From positions 1 to 8,896 of the forward strand of contig JACRFO010000096.1 in assembly GCA_016217865.1 (NCBI GenBank): a stretch of DNA of 8,896 nt, read 5' to 3'. The DNA comes from Candidatus Kerfeldbacteria bacterium. GTDB lineage: Bacteria; Patescibacteriota; Patescibacteriia; SBBC01; CAIJZX01. Below, piece by piece: positions 6,504 to 8,896 of the stretch. Position numbers and translations under genes: made by a program. Below the pieces are notes generated by a model. It saw only the letters and a program-made list of their open reading frames with translations. It ran no database searches and was not told the DNA's origin. Numbering within the stretch: the first letter of the stretch is position 1; each line of letters opens with the position of its first letter.

Positions 6504-6561
6504 AGGAGGGGTGGGACCTCGTGGCCTCCGACTCTGGGAGAGGGCGCCTGTGGCGCGCGTG

Positions 6562-7143
6562 TCACAGGGACAACGAACTCGTGATCCATGTGTACACCAG
6601 CCAGGGCGCCAGCAGGACGGTGTATAGCCACCAGGCTTTCCGCCACCGTGCGAGGTGACAGACCAGCGCCGTGTAGGTCACGAGGTGGAGCAGTTCGTCG
6701 ATCGAGACGTGCTGCAGCCAGTGGCCGATTCGGCCGTCCCACTCGAACAGGTTGAGGCCGAGCAGGACCGTTCCTCCGGGTTCAGGCCATCCACCGGACT
6801 GCCAGAGGTAGACGGCGTACAGGCCCCCGACCACGTGCCAGCCGCTCGCGAGTAGATAGAACGTGATCAACGAGCGCCAGGACAGGTCCCGACCCATTGT
6901 GATCACCTTCGTGAGTGCGATGACGATGGCGCCCCCGATGACCGAGAATAGCAGCGACCAGGCAAGTCCGGCCATGGCAGTCATGGTCACGTCGGGAAAG
7001 CGGCTCTTAACATCCTCTATCACGGCCACGTTGAACGCATAGGCCAGCGCGATGAGGATGGTCAGGATGACCAAGCTGACCGCACCGAGCCGCGACTGAC
7101 GTAACGGTGACGCGTCGCTCTTCATCGTTTCGGCAATCGCCAT
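6562..7143 (-). CDS. Unrecognised multi-pass membrane protein
   Basis: The 193-aa product is strongly hydrophobic with about five membrane segments near residues 20-39, 56-79, 91-113, 148-164 and 170-189, and a short polar N-terminus. Conserved-looking features between segments are GGWPEPGG (117-124), NLFEWDGRIGHWLQHVSIDELLH split across 131-153 with His141, His145, Asp149, Glu150 and His153, and a Trp-rich end (RWRKAWW). The acidic and His residues at a membrane edge could bind metal or form a catalytic site, but this is speculation. ATG 7143 is chosen because GAGG lies 6 nt upstream; an earlier in-frame start at 7203 would run through a large hairpin and has no such site. It is the last gene of a minus-strand group with the genes at 7246 and 7543, 102 nt after the former. 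I do not recognise the family. Confidence 0.75.
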   Translation of the reverse strand: MAIAETMKSDASPLRQSRLGAVSLVILTILIALAYAFNVAVIEDVKSRFPDVTMTAMAGLAWSLLFSVIGGAIVIALTKVITMGRDLSWRSLITFYLLASGWHVVGGLYAVYLWQSGGWPEPGGTVLLGLNLFEWDGRIGHWLQHVSIDELLHLVTYTALVCHLARWRKAWWLYTVLLAPWLVYTWITSSLSL

Positions 7144-7160
7144 GAATGCCTCGTTATTGT

Positions 7161-7191
7161 CCGGGCGCACGTCATCGTGACGTACGCCCGG
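7161..7191. repeat. 14-bp hairpin before the membrane-protein gene
   Basis: CCGGGCGCACGTCA (7161-7174) and TGACGTACGCCCGG (7178-7191) are inverted copies with one wobble, separated by a 3-nt loop. In the minus-strand transcript the stem ends about 17 nt before ATG 7143. The core ACGTCA-N3-TGACGT also looks like a dimeric operator. No T tract follows on either strand, so simple termination is unlikely; mRNA stabilisation, translation control or protein binding are alternatives. Confidence 0.65.
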
Positions 7192-7200
7192 GGATGGTCT

Positions 7201-7223
7201 CAACTGGTCTTCGTGACTAGTTG
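7201..7223. repeat. 9-bp hairpin adjacent to the 14-bp hairpin
   Basis: CAACTGGTC (7201-7209) and GACTAGTTG (7215-7223) form nine pairs, one a wobble on the plus strand and an A-C mismatch on the minus strand, around a 5-nt loop. It lies 9 nt from the larger hairpin in the same intercistronic gap. Confidence 0.5.
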
Positions 7224-7245
7224 TTGGAGCTACCTCGCCCTCGGA

Positions 7246-7467
7246 CTAGAACCCGTCCGAGGGGTTCGTGAACTCCATGAGCCACTCCAGGAAGCACTTC
7301 AGCGCCAGGCCGGGGTGGAGTCCGCCGGACGGATCGCACACCGCGCCCGCGTCGCTGATCGTGATGACCGGCACCGTGGTGCTGGCCTGCTTCACGACCT
7401 TGACCGGCATGGCGACGAGAGCCGCCGCCATCGCCAGCATGGCCATGATGATCCCGAGTCTCCGCAT
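7246..7467 (-). CDS. Small exported or membrane-anchored protein, unknown
   Basis: The 73-aa product starts MRRLGIIMAMLAMAAALVAM, a textbook signal or anchor: positive start, then about 16 hydrophobic residues. The rest is a short soluble part with two cysteines, C44 in GAVCDPSGG and C58 in LALKCFLEW, that could form a disulfide outside the membrane. There is no lipobox. The start is well supported: AAGGAGGT, a perfect complement to the 16S tail, ends 5 nt before ATG 7467. It lies between two larger unknown membrane or exported proteins, 75 nt after the gene at 7543. No family is recognised. Reality as a gene is favoured by the ribosome binding site and the signal peptide despite its small size. 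Confidence 0.65.
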   Translation of the reverse strand: MRRLGIIMAMLAMAAALVAMPVKVVKQASTTVPVITISDAGAVCDPSGGLHPGLALKCFLEWLMEFTNPSDGF

Positions 7468-7491
7468 GGGAGACCTCCTTCCAGAATCGGG

Positions 7492-7533
7492 GGGACCTCG
7501 TACTGCAACTACGGGAACATCGACTGCGACTAC
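7492..7533. repeat. Two imperfect 21-bp tandem copies
   Basis: 7492-7512 (GGGACCTCGTACTGCAACTAC) and 7513-7533 are adjacent copies matching at 15 of 21 positions without gaps, with ACTGC-ACTAC the best conserved part. They lie in the 75-nt gap between two unknown genes. They could be a duplicated protein site or an accident of a small duplication. Confidence 0.45.
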
Positions 7534-7542
7534 AGGGGTTGT

Positions 7543-8172
7543 CTACCTCCTTTCTGCGACAGTGGTCAGACTGTCGACGGGTACGCGGACGAACCGGAAC
7601 GTGGTGATATCCCGAAACTCCATCCAGTGCGTCCGTCCATCAGGACTCGACATCCTCTTGTTCGGTATCACGACGTAGATCGGCGACGCGATGTTTCCTG
7701 TGCCCTGCGATCGGGCACTGAACAGCTGGCCGAAGGAGATTCTTCTCGATTCGCGGCCGAGCTCGATGACGCGGACCTCATTCATCGGTCCGCAGGTGAA
7801 GATTCTCCGCGGGCGCTGGACCGTGCCGTCGCTCAGGACGCACTCGATCCACTGACCCGCCGGCCAGTCGAGCGTCTGGCCCGACTGATCGATCGACGTC
7901 GCGATCACGAGGTTGCCCGCACGGAGATTCTCGATCTCCACGAAGGCCTTGACCGGTGCTTTCGCCAGGAACCCCATCGCTTTGCCCTCGTCGAGGTGCG
8001 CGCTGCGGTCCTTGGCCTCGCCGATGACGGTGAGCATCTGACCCTGGGGGGTCATGAGCTTCGTGTACTCGCGACCCTCTGCCGTGAGTACCGCCAGCAT
8101 CAGGGATGCCGCCGTGAGCGCAACCAACGTCAGGAATGCGGTGAACCTCCACGGCGTGACTGCGTGTCTCAT
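7543..8172 (-). CDS. Exported protein of unknown family with N-terminal anchor
   Basis: The 209-aa product has a hydrophobic segment at about 10-30 (FTAFLTLVALTAASLMLAVL) after a basic start, then a domain that looks beta-rich and extracytoplasmic. Visible features are VIGEAKDRSAHLDEGKAMGF (49-68), KAFVEIENLRAGNLVIATSI (75-94), two cysteines at 111 and 127 that could pair, and a C-terminal part with SPIYVVIPNKRM (163-174) and TTFRFVRVPV (190-199). GGAGG lies 8 nt before ATG 8172, a good ribosome binding site. It is the first gene of the minus-strand group. Its own final codons (GCAGAAAGGAGGTAG) contain another AAGGAGGT with no good start behind it. I do not recognise the family; a surface or cell-wall role is only suggested by the export signal. 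Confidence 0.75.
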   Translation of the reverse strand: MRHAVTPWRFTAFLTLVALTAASLMLAVLTAEGREYTKLMTPQGQMLTVIGEAKDRSAHLDEGKAMGFLAKAPVKAFVEIENLRAGNLVIATSIDQSGQTLDWPAGQWIECVLSDGTVQRPRRIFTCGPMNEVRVIELGRESRRISFGQLFSARSQGTGNIASPIYVVIPNKRMSSPDGRTHWMEFRDITTFRFVRVPVDSLTTVAERR

Positions 8173-8281
8173 GGTTCGATCCTCCGAGCTTCACGAGCTG
8201 TGAGTGTTCCAACCCTGGTTAGCGGCGAACGTAGGCGCTGATTACCAAACTCTTGTGGCTATGATTGAGCGCCAATCTCTA

Positions 8282-8310
8282 TTACTAATTTCTCACTGGT
8301 TTCCTATAAT
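8282..8310 (+). promoter_or_regulatory. Possible promoter in AT-rich section
   Basis: TATAAT at 8305-8310 is a perfect -10 box. TTACTA at 8282-8287, 17 nt upstream, matches the -35 consensus at 3 of 6 positions. It lies in the most AT-rich part of the window and points toward the hairpin-rich stretch and rpsT. Transcription would begin near 8317. A TTGACA read on the opposite strand at 8318-8313 has no -10 at a usable distance. Confidence 0.4.
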
Positions 8311-8434
8311 GGTTGTCAATGAAACTGCCGATTTTCTGCTTAAACCCAGCCTCCTGATGTTGCGGGCTTGGGCAAAAAAGCGACCTTACAGCAACCCTAC
8401 TCCCCCATGTTTGGACCGTCAAGTCAATAGAAAA

Positions 8435-8674
8435 GAACGGCGGGCGATGCCGTTCAAGGAGAGGTACTGGTGTCGACTGACACGATGGAGGTGCTGATTC
8501 TTGCCAGCCAAACTTGTCTCGGGGGGGACCCTCCGAACGGAACGCCGCAGCACATGCTGCCTATTCATGCGCCACCGATAGGCCGGCCAAGGCCTGACAC
8601 GTCCCAACCAGTACCAAGGAGCTGTCTATCCTTCACTCTAGTCCCCTCGTCTGTAATCGGCAAGCACCCTTGCC
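8435..8674 (+). ncRNA. Candidate structured RNA or long rpsT leader
   Basis: This gene-free stretch holds many inverted repeats. GAACGGC/GCCGTTC pair at 8435-8455. GGTACTGG (8463-8470) is exactly complementary to CCAGTACC (8608-8615) and would close a domain of about 150 nt. Inside are hairpins TGTC/GACA (8471-8482), TCGGGGG/CCTCCGA (8519-8536), GCAGC/GCTGC (8547-8560) and AGGCC/GGCCT (8580-8595), with an alternative GCCTAT/ATAGGC (8559-8583). GGCAAG/CTTGCC follows at 8659-8674. A promoter-like element lies upstream at 8282. I find none of the conserved cores of tmRNA, RNase P or SRP RNA. It could be a new RNA, a leader of rpsT, or a set of chance hairpins in GC-rich DNA. Strand is inferred from the promoter and rpsT. 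Confidence 0.35.
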
Positions 8675-8698
8675 AACCAGGTCATCCCGTGATACACT
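8670..8698 (+). promoter_or_regulatory. Extended -10 promoter of rpsT
   Basis: TTGCCA (8670-8675) is followed by a 17-nt spacer ending in TGA and the -10 box TACACT (8693-8698). The TG one base upstream makes an extended -10. Transcription would start near 8705, leaving a leader of about 24 nt that is rich in U and C and has no Shine-Dalgarno. The core CGTGATACAC is the same as in the tRNA-Arg promoter. Confidence 0.55.
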
Positions 8699-8728
8699 CC
8701 GCCTGCATTTTTTCACTTCACATTCTCT

Positions 8729-8896
8729 ATGCCCACAACTACCGCCGCGGCCAAAGCACTCCGCCAGAACATCGTCGCCCGACAGCGCAACAAAGTCGTT
8801 AAAGACCATCTCAAGAAACTGAACGTCAAGTTACGCAAAGCGCAGACTGCTGGCCAAGCCGATCAAGCCACTGCCATCGGCTTGGTGGATTCCGTG
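8729..8896 (+). CDS. rpsT: Ribosomal protein S20 (bS20), 3' end outside window
   Basis: The first 56 residues begin MPTTTAAAKALRQNIVARQR and continue with NKVVKDHLKKLNVKLRKAQT and AGQADQATAIGLVDSV. This follows the bS20 pattern of an Ala/Lys-rich N-terminus, an Arg/Asn-rich first helix (RQRNKVVK) and a helix with K-x3-A leading to an acidic turn and A-x3-S/D. bS20 is a helical primary binder of 16S rRNA in the small subunit body. ATG 8729 is the natural start, with no Shine-Dalgarno and a pyrimidine-rich leader. The gene should continue about 30 codons past the edge. Confidence 0.9.
   Translation, partial: MPTTTAAAKALRQNIVARQRNKVVKDHLKKLNVKLRKAQTAGQADQATAIGLVDSV

Larger units (their letters stand above)
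8173..8728. other. 556-nt gap between the unknown operon and rpsT
   Basis: The gap has no convincing gene. 8173-8240 is the leader of the minus-strand group; no good promoter for that group was found. GGCGCT (8234-8239) and AGCGCC (8268-8273) form an inverted repeat with a 28-nt loop. 8241-8350 is AT-rich and holds the perfect TATAAT. 8435-8674 is the hairpin-rich stretch. 8670-8698 is the rpsT promoter. Confidence 0.6.

Noticed and set aside
6149..6742. Minus-strand frame of 197 codons across the uvrB end
   Set aside because: It runs antisense through the uvrB UVR motif and through the terminator, and its product has a low-complexity Arg/Pro/Ser composition.
7177..8241. Long plus-strand open frame of 354 codons opposite the unknown cluster
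   Set aside because: Its product is dominated by Arg, His and Asp with no domain pattern, and it lies antisense to three frames that have ribosome binding sites and hydrophobic signal segments. It is a shadow of those genes.
8234..8273. GGCGCT...AGCGCC inverted repeat as an integron attC or transposon end
   Set aside because: The core GTTRRRY/RYYYAAC boxes and any matching end near 6440-6560 are missing, and there is no integrase or transposase.
8673..8715. U6 run at 8708-8713 as terminator of the hairpin-rich RNA
   Set aside because: No stable stem ends just before it; the nearest good hairpin ends at 8674, and the U run lies in the rpsT leader.
8470..8802. Plus-strand GTG frame of 110 codons with AAGGAG 8 nt upstream
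   Set aside because: The ribosome binding site is attractive, but the product is low in structure-forming residues (Pro, His, Ser), runs 74 nt into rpsT in another frame, and crosses the hairpin region and the rpsT promoter.

Overview
The window looks like chromosome of a bacterium with standard genetic code (TGA is used as a stop, for example in ruvA). A ruvA gene followed by a short FemAB-type aminoacyltransferase, plus a large membrane-anchored FN3 / thrombospondin-like / FG-GAP surface protein, is a combination I associate with Patescibacteria (Candidate Phyla Radiation). That placement is an inference of moderate confidence; no rRNA is present to settle it.

Layout. 1-63: first codons of an unidentified minus-strand gene. 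64-373: no gene, but a near-consensus minus-strand sigma70-type promoter followed by a foldable stretch of about 140 nt ending in U6, which is either a small RNA or an attenuated leader of the gene at the left edge. 374-925 (-): DnaQ-like exonuclease whose last active-site positions look altered. 995-1069 (-): tRNA-Arg(CCG) with encoded CCA and its own promoter. 1122-4284 (-): a tight three-gene unit transcribed as FG-GAP surface protein, then ruvA (2-nt gap), then femAB (ATGA overlap). 4389-6440 (+): uvrB, divergent from that unit, with the two -10 boxes overlapping. 6437-6475: a minus-strand terminator placed across the uvrB stop. 6562-8172 (-): three unrecognised genes for membrane or exported proteins, each with a strong Shine-Dalgarno sequence and spaced by intergenic stretches holding repeats and hairpins. 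8173-8728: a 550-nt gap with an AT-rich promoter-like section and then a run of hairpins. 8729-end (+): start of rpsT (ribosomal protein S20).

How the parts relate. uvrB and ruvA are DNA repair and recombination genes; femAB and the surface protein concern the cell envelope; tRNA-Arg and rpsT are translation genes and appear to share an extended -10 promoter motif. The core genes start without a visible Shine-Dalgarno, while the three unknown genes have excellent ones, so the 6.5-8.2 kb block stands out as a separately evolved or acquired unit. The most interesting leads are the promoter-terminator-bounded RNA at 130-270, the hairpin-rich region before rpsT, and the unknown three-gene membrane cluster.
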